Shown here one piece after another: positions 46,670-54,806 of a stretch of DNA of 64,000 nucleotides (positions are counted from its first letter, which is position 1; each line of letters opens with the position of its first letter). A model generated the notes under the pieces. It worked only from the letters and a program-made list of their open reading frames with translations. It did no database searches and was not told the DNA's origin. The stretch covers positions 62,001 to 126,000 of the forward strand of contig NZ_NEGA01000006.1 of the NCBI RefSeq assembly GCF_002135315.1. The letters run 5' to 3'. The position numbers and the translations under genes were made by a program. This stretch comes from Acinetobacter sp. ANC 3903. Lineage in GTDB: Bacteria; Pseudomonadota; Gammaproteobacteria; Pseudomonadales; Moraxellaceae.

Positions 46670-46703
46670 GCCAATCTCTAGTTAAAAAAGTTTCATGCTC
46701 TTT

Positions 46704-46727
46704 GCACCCGAAATGGTGCTTTTTTTA
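46704..46727 (+). terminator. Terminator of the acyl-CoA synthetase gene
   Basis: GCACC and GGTGC pair around CGAAAT and are followed by seven or eight T residues. Confidence 0.75.
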
Positions 46728-46807
46728 TTGGTCTTCTTTAGTCATCATTTTGAACTATAATTCATGCTGAATTTAGCTAACGTGATTGTTCGGATAGGAA
46801 TCGCCAA

Positions 46808-47578
46808 GTGACCGATATAGATATGGACCTAGAGTTAACTGATGAAGAAATGCATCTCTATAGCCGTCAAATTTTATTAGATGGCTGGGACATTGAAGCA
46901 CAGGAAAAACTTAAACTTGCCAATGTCTTGATTGTGGGTTGTGGTGGAATTGGCTGTACAACTGCGGAACTGCTTGCACGTGCAGGTGTAGGACAAATTA
47001 CCCTCATTGATGCCGACACGATTGAAATGAGTAATCTGCAACGGCAAATAGCCTATGTAGAAGAAAATATTGGATTCTATAAATCTGAAATATTGGCTAA
47101 ACGCTTAAAACAGATTAATCCACATATTCGTGTTGAATCTAAAACAGTAAAACTGGATGAAAGCAATGCAGAACAACTTATTTCAGCTCAAGATTTGGTT
47201 TTAGATGGTTGTGATAACTTCACGACACGTTATTTGGTCAATCAAGTCTGTAAACAATTTAATGTATCTTTAATCAGTGCTTCAGCGATTGGTTTTCAGG
47301 GACAACTGTTTATGGTTGAAGGGGAATCGGCCTGTTATGAATGTCTATTTCCCAAAGAGCAACATGCCAATGAAAACCTACGCTGTGCGGACTCTGGTGT
47401 ATTAGCCACTACGCCTAATGTGATGGCAAGCTTGCAAGCGCATCATGCCTTACTTTATTTGGGTTTGGGCAAAACACCGCTTAAGCAAAAACTGATGCTT
47501 TGGGATGGTTTAAGCATGAAACAGCGCTTACTTGCTTTCGAAAAAGATACAGATTGTCCAATCTGTCAGGCAAGATAA
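46808..47578 (+). CDS. moeB: MoeB/ThiF-family adenylyltransferase
   Basis: This E1-like enzyme adenylates the C-terminal glycine of a small sulfur-carrier protein (MoaD or ThiS). I keep the GTG start, as AGGA lies eight bases upstream and the ATG five codons later has no site. The 256-residue product has the ATP-binding VGCGGIGCT (about residues 43-51), the arginine-bearing SNLQRQIAY, DGCDNFTTRY, and paired zinc cysteines CYEC and CPIC. No moaD, moaE or thiS lies nearby, so MoeB rather than ThiF is chosen on similarity alone. Confidence 0.88.
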   Translation: MTDIDMDLELTDEEMHLYSRQILLDGWDIEAQEKLKLANVLIVGCGGIGCTTAELLARAGVGQITLIDADTIEMSNLQRQIAYVEENIGFYKSEILAKRLKQINPHIRVESKTVKLDESNAEQLISAQDLVLDGCDNFTTRYLVNQVCKQFNVSLISASAIGFQGQLFMVEGESACYECLFPKEQHANENLRCADSGVLATTPNVMASLQAHHALLYLGLGKTPLKQKLMLWDGLSMKQRLLAFEKDTDCPICQAR

Positions 47579-47636
47579 CCCTGCAAGGCAAATTTTTTTT
47601 GCTAAACTCACTACAATTTAATTCTAAGCTGACATT

Positions 47637-48935
47637 ATGAAAAACAATATCTGGTTAGATGGACTGCGTTCGGTTGCCCGCGTAGGTGAAACAGCTGTCA
47701 TTGCAGCAAAAGCCGGCATTAAATACGCCACAGAAAAACCAAGTAACGCAAAACTGATGCGTGAAACTTTTGAATCATTAGGTTCAACTTATATTAAGCT
47801 CGGGCAGTTTATTGCCAGCACCCCTTCATTGTTTCCACGTGAATATGTCGAGGAGTTTCAGGGCTGTTTAGATCAAACCCCATCTTTGCCATTCAGTTAT
47901 GTGCAAGGGGTATTGGCTTCTGAATTTGCAGGTCGAAATTTGGATGAAATCTTTGCCTCAATTGACGAAAAACCATTAGCTTCAGCCTCTATTGCTCAGG
48001 TTCATGCGGCAAAACTGGTGACCGGTGAAGATGTGGTGATTAAAGTGCAAAAGCCGGGTGTAGAAACCATTCTCTATACCGACTTAAATGTATTGCATTG
48101 GGCGACTAAAATTTTAGAAAAAGCGGTACCGAAAGTAAAATTTGCATCACTTGCCGATATAGTCGATGAAATTAAAAGTCGTATGGTGCGTGAAGTCGAT
48201 TTTATTGAAGAAGCACAAAACCTGGATGATTTTGTTAATTATCTCAATGTGACGCAAAATCAGAAAGCCACAGCACCAAGGGTTTATCATCAATATTCAA
48301 CCCGCCGTGTGTTGACCATGCAGCGCTTATATGGCGTGCCATTGACCGATTTTGAAGTGGTGAAAAAGGTGGCTAAAGATCCATCTCAAGTGCTCATTAC
48401 CGCCATGAATACATGGTTCGGTAGCCTGATGATGTGTAACAGCTTCCATGCCGATTTACATGCCGGAAACCTGATGCTGCTGGAAGATGGTCGTGTCGGT
48501 TTTATCGATTTTGGCATCGTCGGCCAGCTGAAACCTGAAGTGTGGACAGCCTGTATTGCCTTTATGGATGCATTGCAAAACACCGATTACAATTTGATGG
48601 CAGAAAACATGCTGAAAATGGGCATGACTGACAAGAAAATTGATACTCAAGTACTCGCAGCTGATTTAGAACGCTTATTTAGTGGCGTGCTCATGGCTGA
48701 TCCTCAAGAATTGTTGACTTCCAATCCGGCAGATTTAAACGACATCATGATGGATATGGTGGGTGTAGGGGAGCGTCATGGTATTCGTTTCCCGCGTGAC
48801 TTTGCCTTGCTGTTTAAGCAAATGCTGTATTTCGATCGCTTTATGCGCATCCTTGCGCCATATACCGATATTTATGCAGACCAGAGACTGCAAATGGTGC
48901 AAACTCTGGATCCGAATTTGCTGCTAAAGCATTAA
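47637..48935 (+). CDS. ABC1/AarF (UbiB-like) family atypical kinase
   Basis: This 432-residue protein belongs to the ABC1/UbiB atypical kinase family. The KxGQ motif stands in YIKLGQFIAS (about residues 52-61). The unusual Ala/Ser loop and Lys follow (SASIAQVHAAKL and VVIKVQKPG, about 117-140). The catalytic and metal-binding motifs are FHADLHAGNL (about 270) and VGFIDFGIVG (about 285). Members are ATPases needed for ubiquinone synthesis or lipid handling. It is shorter than UbiB (about 540) and lacks the C-terminal membrane helices, so it is probably a paralogue. Confidence 0.88.
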   Translation: MKNNIWLDGLRSVARVGETAVIAAKAGIKYATEKPSNAKLMRETFESLGSTYIKLGQFIASTPSLFPREYVEEFQGCLDQTPSLPFSYVQGVLASEFAGRNLDEIFASIDEKPLASASIAQVHAAKLVTGEDVVIKVQKPGVETILYTDLNVLHWATKILEKAVPKVKFASLADIVDEIKSRMVREVDFIEEAQNLDDFVNYLNVTQNQKATAPRVYHQYSTRRVLTMQRLYGVPLTDFEVVKKVAKDPSQVLITAMNTWFGSLMMCNSFHADLHAGNLMLLEDGRVGFIDFGIVGQLKPEVWTACIAFMDALQNTDYNLMAENMLKMGMTDKKIDTQVLAADLERLFSGVLMADPQELLTSNPADLNDIMMDMVGVGERHGIRFPRDFALLFKQMLYFDRFMRILAPYTDIYADQRLQMVQTLDPNLLLKH

Positions 48936-48946
48936 TATTTTAATCC

Positions 48947-49015
48947 CTTCCATATCCCTTTATTAAAGGGATATGGAAGTCCCTCTTTGAAAAAGGGGGA
49001 TTTAGGGGGATTTTT
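48947..49015 (+). repeat. Perfect 15-bp hairpin plus G-rich repeat motif
   Basis: CTTCCATATCCCTTT pairs exactly with AAAGGGATATGGAAG around ATT (48947-48979). The following CCCTCTTTGAAAAAGGGGGA continues into a repeated TTTAGGGGGATTTTT. Runs of the form AAATCCCCC on the opposite strand are a common dispersed motif in Acinetobacter and many other bacteria (from memory). The hairpin may terminate the upstream kinase transcript. Confidence 0.55.
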
Positions 49016-49029
49016 AGAAGTAGAGTGAG

Positions 49030-49413
49030 ATGATGGACGCAATTATCATTGAAGGTTTGAGGGTTGATACTGTAGTGGGATGTTTCGATTGGGAACGTCA
49101 AATCATGCAGCCTTTAATGCTGGATATGGCTATCCAGACCAGTCTGGAGCAAGCGGCAAGTTCGGATGAATTGGAACATACCCTGAATTATGCGGAAATT
49201 TGCGAGATTTCAGCAAAGGTCATTCAGCATGCTCAGCCAAAATTGATCGAACATGCTGCAAAACTTGTGCTCAATGCGCTTTTTACTACCTTTCCTGCCA
49301 TAGAATCGATTATGATTACAATCCGTAAGCCTGCCATTATCGCGCAAGCAAATTCTGTAGGAATTCGTCTTGAACGCCACCGAAACGATATTCGCCTTAG
49401 CTCTGGCGAGTAA
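49030..49413 (+). CDS. folB: Dihydroneopterin aldolase
   Basis: This folate-pathway enzyme cleaves dihydroneopterin to 6-hydroxymethyl-dihydropterin and glycolaldehyde. The 127-residue product has the start IIIEGLRVDTVVGCFDWE, then the TLNYAEICEI segment and ITIRKPAIIAQANSVGIRL near the end. It is the usual length. Its last 44 bases overlap the folK-like gene in another frame, so the two are surely co-transcribed and probably translationally coupled. Confidence 0.95.
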   Translation: MMDAIIIEGLRVDTVVGCFDWERQIMQPLMLDMAIQTSLEQAASSDELEHTLNYAEICEISAKVIQHAQPKLIEHAAKLVLNALFTTFPAIESIMITIRKPAIIAQANSVGIRLERHRNDIRLSSGE

Positions 49414-49807
49414 TTGTAATCCAAAGCCACATTTCCAAAACGCAATGAAACTAATCTCTAATTTGGGAGAGGTGCGTTTTTCTAAAATTTATGTGATTCC
49501 ATGCCGCGATGCTGTAGGTGCAGACTATTGGAATGCTGCGTGTTTGTTAAAAGCCGATATGTCGGTGGATGATATCATCGCGATATTAAAAAAAATGGAA
49601 ACAGATTCTGGGCGTGTACGTCCTTCACATCAAATTTCTTTGGATGTCGATTTAATTGCCTGGGGCAGTGATTTACAGCACATGCAGTTTAATCCAAAAA
49701 AATTACCATTGGCTTTAGATGTTAAAATTCCAATGTGGGATATTTGGCAAAGTAGCGATTTTCAGCACGAAAAACATCAATTTCCGGTAGTAAATTGGAT
49801 GAAATAA
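49370..49807 (+). CDS. Divergent HPPK (FolK)-like protein with a TTG start
   Basis: This 145-residue protein has the HPPK pattern: FALALASNCNPKPHFQNAM at the N-terminus (family consensus ALGSNLG) and SLDVDLIAWG (about residues 106-115), which keeps the two magnesium-binding Asp residues of HPPK. The first clear start is TTG, with AGGA seven bases upstream; no ATG lies early enough to include the conserved N-terminus. It is shorter than E. coli FolK (159) and the arginines before DVD are altered (RPSHQIS). HPPK follows FolB in the pathway, so the link makes sense. Yet canonical folK usually stands near panB/pcnB, so this may be a second copy. Confidence 0.75.
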   Translation: MNATETIFALALASNCNPKPHFQNAMKLISNLGEVRFSKIYVIPCRDAVGADYWNAACLLKADMSVDDIIAILKKMETDSGRVRPSHQISLDVDLIAWGSDLQHMQFNPKKLPLALDVKIPMWDIWQSSDFQHEKHQFPVVNWMK

Positions 49808-50168
49808 CTTTCAACCGATTCACCATGCATCGTTGTTTTTATTAAATAGCCTAAGCTAAATACGCTTAACCTGAACAGTTAATTTGTTTAATCAAGCAAT
49901 AAACATAGGACAAAAGGTGAGTGCTGATAAAGTCTAAGTTATTTAAATTATGAAAAAATGATCAAATATTAGGCGTGGAACATGAAAAATCAATCAAAAA
50001 GACGATTCTATAAGGATTAGATTTTTTGATTTACATTAAGTTGTTGATTTATAAGAATAAATTTTGAAATTTGCATAACGTGTATTATGTTAATTTTAGG
50101 AAATCTTAAAACAGATAAACTAAATCCTCAATTTTCTTTACATGGTCACAACTAAAGAAGTTTTTGTT
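49808..50168. other. AT-rich intergenic region
   Basis: These 361 bases have no gene, hairpin or repeat I can support. They must contain the promoter of the next gene. Confidence 0.35.
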
Positions 50169-50729
50169 ATGAATAAAAATGAAATTTGGATGAATATTTT
50201 AAAAGAATTGTCACCCTTTCAACAGAAATACTTTTTTTTGATATTTGTACCTTTTATTTTATGTATATCAATCTTTATTCCATTCAATGATTACCCTGGA
50301 ATCATCGTAAAATCCCAATCTTCATTTTTGGATATAAAAGCCAAAATTTTAATGGATGCATTTTTCTTCCTAACGACGTTTATGAGTCTGTATATTTTTA
50401 TAAAATATAAACTTATGGGAATCTCGAAAGAACTTAGTCATCAAGTATTTAAAAAAATAAATTTTGTCGGTGTTAAGCAAAAAGAAAAAGAAGCAGGAAT
50501 ATCTCTCAAGAATATGTCTTGGTTTTTGTATCTAATATATTTTCTGATGTTTATAGGTATGTTTTTTACACCCCCATCTAATTCGCCTAAGTACTATTGG
50601 ATGTACGGAAGTGGAATATTTGTCACTATTGTATATTCTCTATTTTTTTATGCTATTTTCGTTAGTCATACTTTATTCATAATCTGGTCACATGAAATTA
50701 AAAATTATCTAAATGAGGGTATTAGATAA
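50169..50729 (+). CDS. Orphan four-helix membrane protein
   Basis: I start at MNKNEIWMN, because an ATG nine codons earlier has no binding site; both are weak. The 186-residue product has four hydrophobic segments (about residues 20-42, 61-85, 118-138 and 147-178) and Lys-rich cytoplasmic loops. Codon use is very AT-rich, like the orphan at 870-1598 and unlike folB or coq7. No family is recognised. It lies in the least gene-dense part of the window and may be a recent acquisition (inference). Confidence 0.6.
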   Translation: MNKNEIWMNILKELSPFQQKYFFLIFVPFILCISIFIPFNDYPGIIVKSQSSFLDIKAKILMDAFFFLTTFMSLYIFIKYKLMGISKELSHQVFKKINFVGVKQKEKEAGISLKNMSWFLYLIYFLMFIGMFFTPPSNSPKYYWMYGSGIFVTIVYSLFFYAIFVSHTLFIIWSHEIKNYLNEGIR

Positions 50730-50815
50730 ACAACCTCCCTTTAACATAATGGGCGTTACACGAAACGAAATTAATTTAAATATTAAATTTCAAATACTTA
50801 AGTAAGTATGAAATT

Positions 50816-51000
50816 TCTAATAAAACCGGATTGGAAACAAGTCGGTTTCTTTTTAGTCAAAAGTGGAATCTTTTGCCAATAAAAACGGTCGCTTTTTAAT
50901 CAAATTGAAACTTTTTTCAATATTTACGCTCTTTCCAAGCCAAAAGTTATCCCCAATTTCTGCGGATAAAAAGGGGACAGTTTTTAATCGGCTTTGTACG
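50816..51000. repeat. Degenerate 43-base tandem repeat in an AT-rich region
   Basis: CGGTTTCTTTTTAGTCAAAA (from 50843) and CGGTCGCTTTTTAATCAAAT (from 50886) start similar units 43 bases apart, and ACAGTTTTTAATCGGC recurs near 50977. The first unit is preceded by AACCG/CGGTT arms that could end the upstream transcript. TTATCC and GGATAA (50947-50967) form another short inverted pair. The function is not evident. Confidence 0.35.
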
Positions 51001-51056
51001 CATTTGCTCACATGAATTCAAGGTTATAGCTTCTGGTAGAAATAGTGGAAATTTCA

Positions 51057-51062
51057 TATGAT
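51057..51062 (+). promoter_or_regulatory. Candidate -10 box for a small RNA
   Basis: TATGAT matches the -10 consensus at five of six positions and would put the start site near 51070, just before the first GGA-bearing hairpin. No good -35 box is visible at the normal distance. Confidence 0.35.
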
Positions 51063-51069
51063 GAACTCA

Positions 51070-51189
51070 TGAGGAACAGGAAGTTCCATACAAGAATAAC
51101 AATAGACAAGCACAAGGACAGTAAGGTACGACAGGAGTTATACCGAGCGAACCTATACGAAAAAGCCCGACATCCTGTCGGGTTTTTTT
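51070..51189 (+). ncRNA. Candidate CsrB/Rsm-type regulatory RNA (about 120 nt)
   Basis: A stand-alone transcript is suggested by a -10-like TATGAT (51057-51062) and a strong terminator (51166-51189). The 120-base segment has no reading frame but carries repeated GGA motifs of the kind bound by CsrA/RsmA. A hairpin GGAAC-AGGAA-GTTCC (51073-51087) shows GGA in its loop. ACAAGGACAGT (about 51112-51122) is next. A second weak hairpin GGTA...TACC (51125-51144) shows ACAGGAGT in its loop. CAGGAAG is the CsrB repeat motif, and the first hairpin resembles the first GGA hairpin of Pseudomonas RsmY. I see no clear GacA box upstream. The CsrA link is inference. Confidence 0.5.
51166..51189 (+). terminator. 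Strong Rho-independent terminator of the small RNA
   Basis: CCCGACA and TGTCGGG pair around TCC and are followed by seven T residues; an A-tract precedes the stem. The nearest upstream protein gene ends over 430 bases earlier. Confidence 0.88.
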
Positions 51190-51230
51190 ATTGTTGATCA
51201 ATTACTGTGTAATGCAGGTTGCAGACCATC

Positions 51231-51557
51231 TTAACGATCTTCCAGATGGCAAACATAATCGATTATATTATCAGTGATGATTTTAAATTGAGTGTTTTTA
51301 GGTACATAAAAAGATTCACCTGCATGATAAGTTTGACTCTCTCGACTTTTACCAATTTGAACCAGACACTTGCCTGAAACGATTTCTATGCGTTCAGCAA
51401 CCAGAGTTTCAAAAACAAGAGGGCGTTCTGTGGGAAGAATCACACCTATGGTTTTTTTGGTTCCATCTTTCAACTCAATCACATGACTTACAGCACAGCC
51501 ATCAAAATGAATGTTTGATTTTTTTTTGACAGAGACAAAATTGAACTGGGTAGACAT
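51231..51557 (-). CDS. ppnP: Pyrimidine/purine nucleoside phosphorylase
   Basis: This small cupin-fold enzyme (DUF1255, YaiE) splits nucleosides with phosphate. The 108-residue product carries TIGVILPTERPLVFETLVAER, VISGK-type segment EIVSGKCLVQIG and YHAGESFYVPKNTQFKI, all aligning with E. coli PpnP (94 residues). About 14 extra residues are present at the N-terminus. The start has AAGGAG seven bases upstream. It is transcribed alone. Confidence 0.9.
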   Translation of the reverse strand: MSTQFNFVSVKKKSNIHFDGCAVSHVIELKDGTKKTIGVILPTERPLVFETLVAERIEIVSGKCLVQIGKSRESQTYHAGESFYVPKNTQFKIITDNIIDYVCHLEDR

Positions 51558-52042
51558 ACCTTGCTCCTTAAATTATTTTTGTTGTTGGTTTTTTTTGTTG
51601 TTTGTGCAGCTAATATTTATTTTTATAAAGTATACGAATCAATTTTTTTATATGTTTTGGTCATCGTATTGTATAAATTTTACTAGAATAAAAGCTTCAT
51701 ACGGCGCTATAAAAGCTTATTTATTCCAATAAAATTTTAGACAAGTGTTGTAAGCTAAAACTTACAAGGAAACAGGTTGATCTCTTATATTTTTGGATTC
51801 ATTTTTTTTGAATGAAAAAAGCTTTTTAAAAACAGTTTATTGCAGATGAATAACAAATATATAAATAATGCCATGCCCGAGGCAAAACTAACAACAACAA
51901 ATATGGATGAGATGATATCGGCCGAGAAATCACTTTATTTTACTGATGAAATATAAATGCTTAAAAAAGCCACCAGACTGGTCTTTGCAATGAATAGCGA
52001 TCTGGTGAAGATAGTAAAACTGTAATCAGACACATTAAAAAA
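51558..52042. other. AT-rich intergenic region upstream of ppnP and dedA
   Basis: These 485 bases carry the ppnP promoter on the minus strand and that of the DedA gene on the plus strand. A short GACTGGTCTTTGC...GATCTGGTGAAG pair is too weak to call. No gene is supported. Confidence 0.35.
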
Positions 52043-52612
52043 ATGAACTGGACTGATCTGCTGCAACATTATGGCTATTTTGCCATTTTTATTGGAACGC
52101 TATTAGAAGGTGAAACCGTGCTGATATTGGGAGCTTATGCGGTGCATCAGCATATTTTCCATTTCTGGATACTCATTATGGTCGCGATGGTAGGTGGTTT
52201 TATTGGCGATCAATTTTACTATCAAATAGGCATGCGCTATGGCCAGAAAATCATCCAAAGCAAGCCGCAATTGGCGCAAAAATTTGCCCAGGCCAGCATC
52301 ATCATCGATCATTATCCGGTGCTGACCATTTTATTGATGCGATTTGCATGGGGGCTTAGAAGCATTCTGCCTATATCCATAGGAATTAAGGCTTATCCAT
52401 TGTGGAAATATATGCTGATTAATCTGCTGGCCTGTTTAATCTGGGCCTTTGTTGTTGTGAGTGTGGGATTGCAGATTAGCCACTGGTTACATGTATTTTG
52501 GGAAAAAATACTGCCTTATCATCATGATCTTTATATTATTCTTGCAGTGGTGGCCTGTATTTTATTGCTTCGGATCATATATGCCATTGTCATTCACTAT
52601 AAAAAATCATGA
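52043..52612 (+). CDS. DedA-family membrane protein
   Basis: This 189-residue inner-membrane protein of the DedA/SNARE-associated family opens with HYGYFAIFIGTLLEGETVLI (acidic Glu in the re-entrant loop). It has GGFIGDQFYYQIGMRYG and the arginine-bearing LLMRFAWGLRSILPISIGI (family F/Y-x-R-x-x-P). Four membrane segments are visible. DedA proteins act in lipid flipping and membrane homeostasis, and several confer polymyxin tolerance. It has a weak binding site and stands alone. Confidence 0.9.
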   Translation: MNWTDLLQHYGYFAIFIGTLLEGETVLILGAYAVHQHIFHFWILIMVAMVGGFIGDQFYYQIGMRYGQKIIQSKPQLAQKFAQASIIIDHYPVLTILLMRFAWGLRSILPISIGIKAYPLWKYMLINLLACLIWAFVVVSVGLQISHWLHVFWEKILPYHHDLYIILAVVACILLLRIIYAIVIHYKKS

Positions 52613-52626
52613 TGAATAGGCATAAA

Positions 52627-52650
52627 AAAGCCCACATTCAAGTGGGCTCA
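52627..52650. terminator. Terminator between dedA and coq7
   Basis: AGCCCAC and GTGGGCT pair around ATTCAA. The A-tract on the left serves coq7 on the minus strand; the T content on the right is low. Confidence 0.6.
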
Positions 52651-52666
52651 ATCATGCAAATTTCAA

Positions 52667-53302
52667 TTAAATATAATAACTGGTCTTGGTCATTAATTTA
52701 GAAATGGTTGTCATGGTAATCCGTACCGGTGCAGGTAAATCTACACCTCCGGCATTTAACGCGGTATCTCTATGGTGCAACTCATCTTCATTCATTTGCA
52801 CCAGTATTTTACGTGAACGTTCATCCTGTTCAGGCAACTGGCTGATATGATGCTGCAAATGCAAGCTCACTTGACGTTCTGTTTCTGCCACAAAGCCCAG
52901 GCTATATTTATCACCGGCGATACCGGCAATGGCACCCATCCCAAAAGACAGGCCATACCAAACCGGATTGAGTAAACTGGTATGGCTATCCAGTTCTTTT
53001 AAACGGTCTTCACACCAGGCCAAATGATCCTGTTCTTCAATTGCAGCCTGTTCCATTTCACGGCGTACATTTGGCAATTTTGCTGTTAACGCCTGACCAT
53101 GATAAAGCGCTTGAGCACATACTTCACCACTATGATTGACCCGCATTAAACCTGCGACATGGCGTGCTTCACTGACGCCTAATTTGGTTTCTACATCATG
53201 GCCTGGATTTTCACGATGGGCAGAGGTCGTTCCGGGAACCAGACTGCGTAGCGTTTGGTCAAACGAATGAATAAATTTGTCGATACCGGTATATTGGCGC
53301 AT
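52667..53302 (-). CDS. coq7: Demethoxyubiquinol hydroxylase
   Basis: This di-iron monooxygenase makes the 5-hydroxylation (demethoxyubiquinone) step of ubiquinone synthesis. The 211-residue product has the diiron ligands in RVNHSGEVCAQALYHGQ, EEQDHLAWCEDRL (ExxH), ETERQVSLHLQHH and NEDELHHRD (ExxH). It is the pseudomonad/Acinetobacter type rather than UbiF of E. coli. It lies four bases after the LplT-like transporter on the same strand. Confidence 0.95.
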   Translation of the reverse strand: MRQYTGIDKFIHSFDQTLRSLVPGTTSAHRENPGHDVETKLGVSEARHVAGLMRVNHSGEVCAQALYHGQALTAKLPNVRREMEQAAIEEQDHLAWCEDRLKELDSHTSLLNPVWYGLSFGMGAIAGIAGDKYSLGFVAETERQVSLHLQHHISQLPEQDERSRKILVQMNEDELHHRDTALNAGGVDLPAPVRITMTTISKLMTKTSYYI

Positions 53303-53306
53303 AAAA

Positions 53307-54629
53307 TTAATCCTCTAAAGCATCTTGTCGTTGTGCTGCAAGCATGGGCTTGAGCTTAAACAGGAGCCATGTAGTGAAAATGGCGCTTAGAATTGCTGTG
53401 ATACTAAAAAGTATTTTAATATCAATCTTAAGTACACTTAAGATGATAATGGAAAATATTGCAGAGGATACCATGAATACGGCATTGAGAATGTTGTTTG
53501 CAGCAACCACACGTGCACGATGTGATTGTGGCGAAAAGGCCTGCATCATGGCATAAAGCGGTACGATATAAAAACCGCCACTCATGCCGAGTAATGTCAC
53601 AGCAAGCATGACATGGTAATAGCTCCAGCCTTGGGTAAAGACATCTTTCAAGCCGAGCATCTCGCCAGTACGTTCAGGCACAAAAGCCAAACTTGCGGCC
53701 AGATAAAAAGCAAATACGGTTAAGCCAATCGCCCCAATCGGCACCATCTTCAAATTGACTTCTGTACCGCCAATTCTGCGGCACAATAATGAGCCCACCC
53801 CAATCCCTACAGAAAAGAAGGTTAATAGCAGGCTGACTACGTTTTCAGAGGCGTGCAGGTTCTGTTGAGTCAGTTGTGGAATTTGGGTGAGATAGGTCGC
53901 GCCATAAAACCAGTACCAGGAATTGCCCAGCAGAATAAGAAACACGACCGGTAAACTTTTGGCATAGCCTACGGTTTGAAAGCTGGTTCTAAAAAAGTTC
54001 CAGTCAATGTGTACATCAGCTGCAGTCACTTTTTGCTCTAATACAAAACGACTGGAGAAATAACCTAAAACTGCAATGCTTACTATAGTAAGACTAATCC
54101 AGATCAAATTACCGTCAGATGCAGAAATTACTGCGCCACCTAAAATCATCCCGACTAAAATGGCAATTGAAGTTCCTGACTGAAATAAGGCATTGCCCGA
54201 CATCAGTTCATTGGGTTTTAAAATTTCCGGTAAAATAGCGTATTTGATTGGCCCGAAGAAGGTAGAGTGAGTGCCCATTAAAAATAAAGCCACCAATAAA
54301 AGCCACAAATGACCCAGTAAAAAGCCAGCAGAGCCAATCAGCATAATCACAATTTCGAGAATTTTGATTCCCCGTACAAGTTGTGAGCGTTCGTATTTGT
54401 CGGCAATCTGTCCGGCTGTCGCAGAGAAAATGAAATAGGGTAAAATAAACAACAAGGCCGCGAGGTTGTTGAGTGTACTTACACTGGCACTTTGCTGATT
54501 GATCCAACCATAGGTAATGACCAGCAACAAGGCCTGTTTATAGACGTTGTCATTCAGGGCACCAAAAAATTGAGTGACAAACATCGGTAAGAATCGACGT
54601 GTGCCTAGAAGATGTTCATTTTTTTCCAT
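53307..54629 (-). CDS. MFS transporter, LplT (lysophospholipid transporter)-like
   Basis: This 440-residue major facilitator protein has about twelve membrane segments. It starts RFLPMFVTQFFGALNDNVYK, the LplT/Aas signature, followed by GQIADKYERSQLVRGIK and HSTFFGPIKYAILPEILKP. In E. coli LplT flips lysophospholipids inward for re-acylation by Aas. Here it is a separate protein with no acyltransferase beside it and is followed at once by coq7, so the two are co-transcribed. The reason for the pairing is not evident. Confidence 0.88.
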   Translation of the reverse strand: MEKNEHLLGTRRFLPMFVTQFFGALNDNVYKQALLLVITYGWINQQSASVSTLNNLAALLFILPYFIFSATAGQIADKYERSQLVRGIKILEIVIMLIGSAGFLLGHLWLLLVALFLMGTHSTFFGPIKYAILPEILKPNELMSGNALFQSGTSIAILVGMILGGAVISASDGNLIWISLTIVSIAVLGYFSSRFVLEQKVTAADVHIDWNFFRTSFQTVGYAKSLPVVFLILLGNSWYWFYGATYLTQIPQLTQQNLHASENVVSLLLTFFSVGIGVGSLLCRRIGGTEVNLKMVPIGAIGLTVFAFYLAASLAFVPERTGEMLGLKDVFTQGWSYYHVMLAVTLLGMSGGFYIVPLYAMMQAFSPQSHRARVVAANNILNAVFMVSSAIFSIIILSVLKIDIKILFSITAILSAIFTTWLLFKLKPMLAAQRQDALED

Positions 54630-54806
54630 GGTTTGTGGACTTCATTAAGTTTTATTAAGAAATGTGAGCATTTGGTAAAACACAATAAAAATCATGTATG
54701 ATGTTTTCAACCTATACTTTTGGGAAAATTCCAATAGATTTGAGTTTGTTAGCAAGCTTTCATCAGGCATTTCCATTACAAATATTATATGAGTTTAGAG
54801 TTTTTT

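Noticed and set aside
51511..51732. 73-codon plus-strand frame near ppnP
   Set aside because: Very hydrophobic product of AT-rich promoter sequence, antisense to the ppnP start, without a binding site.
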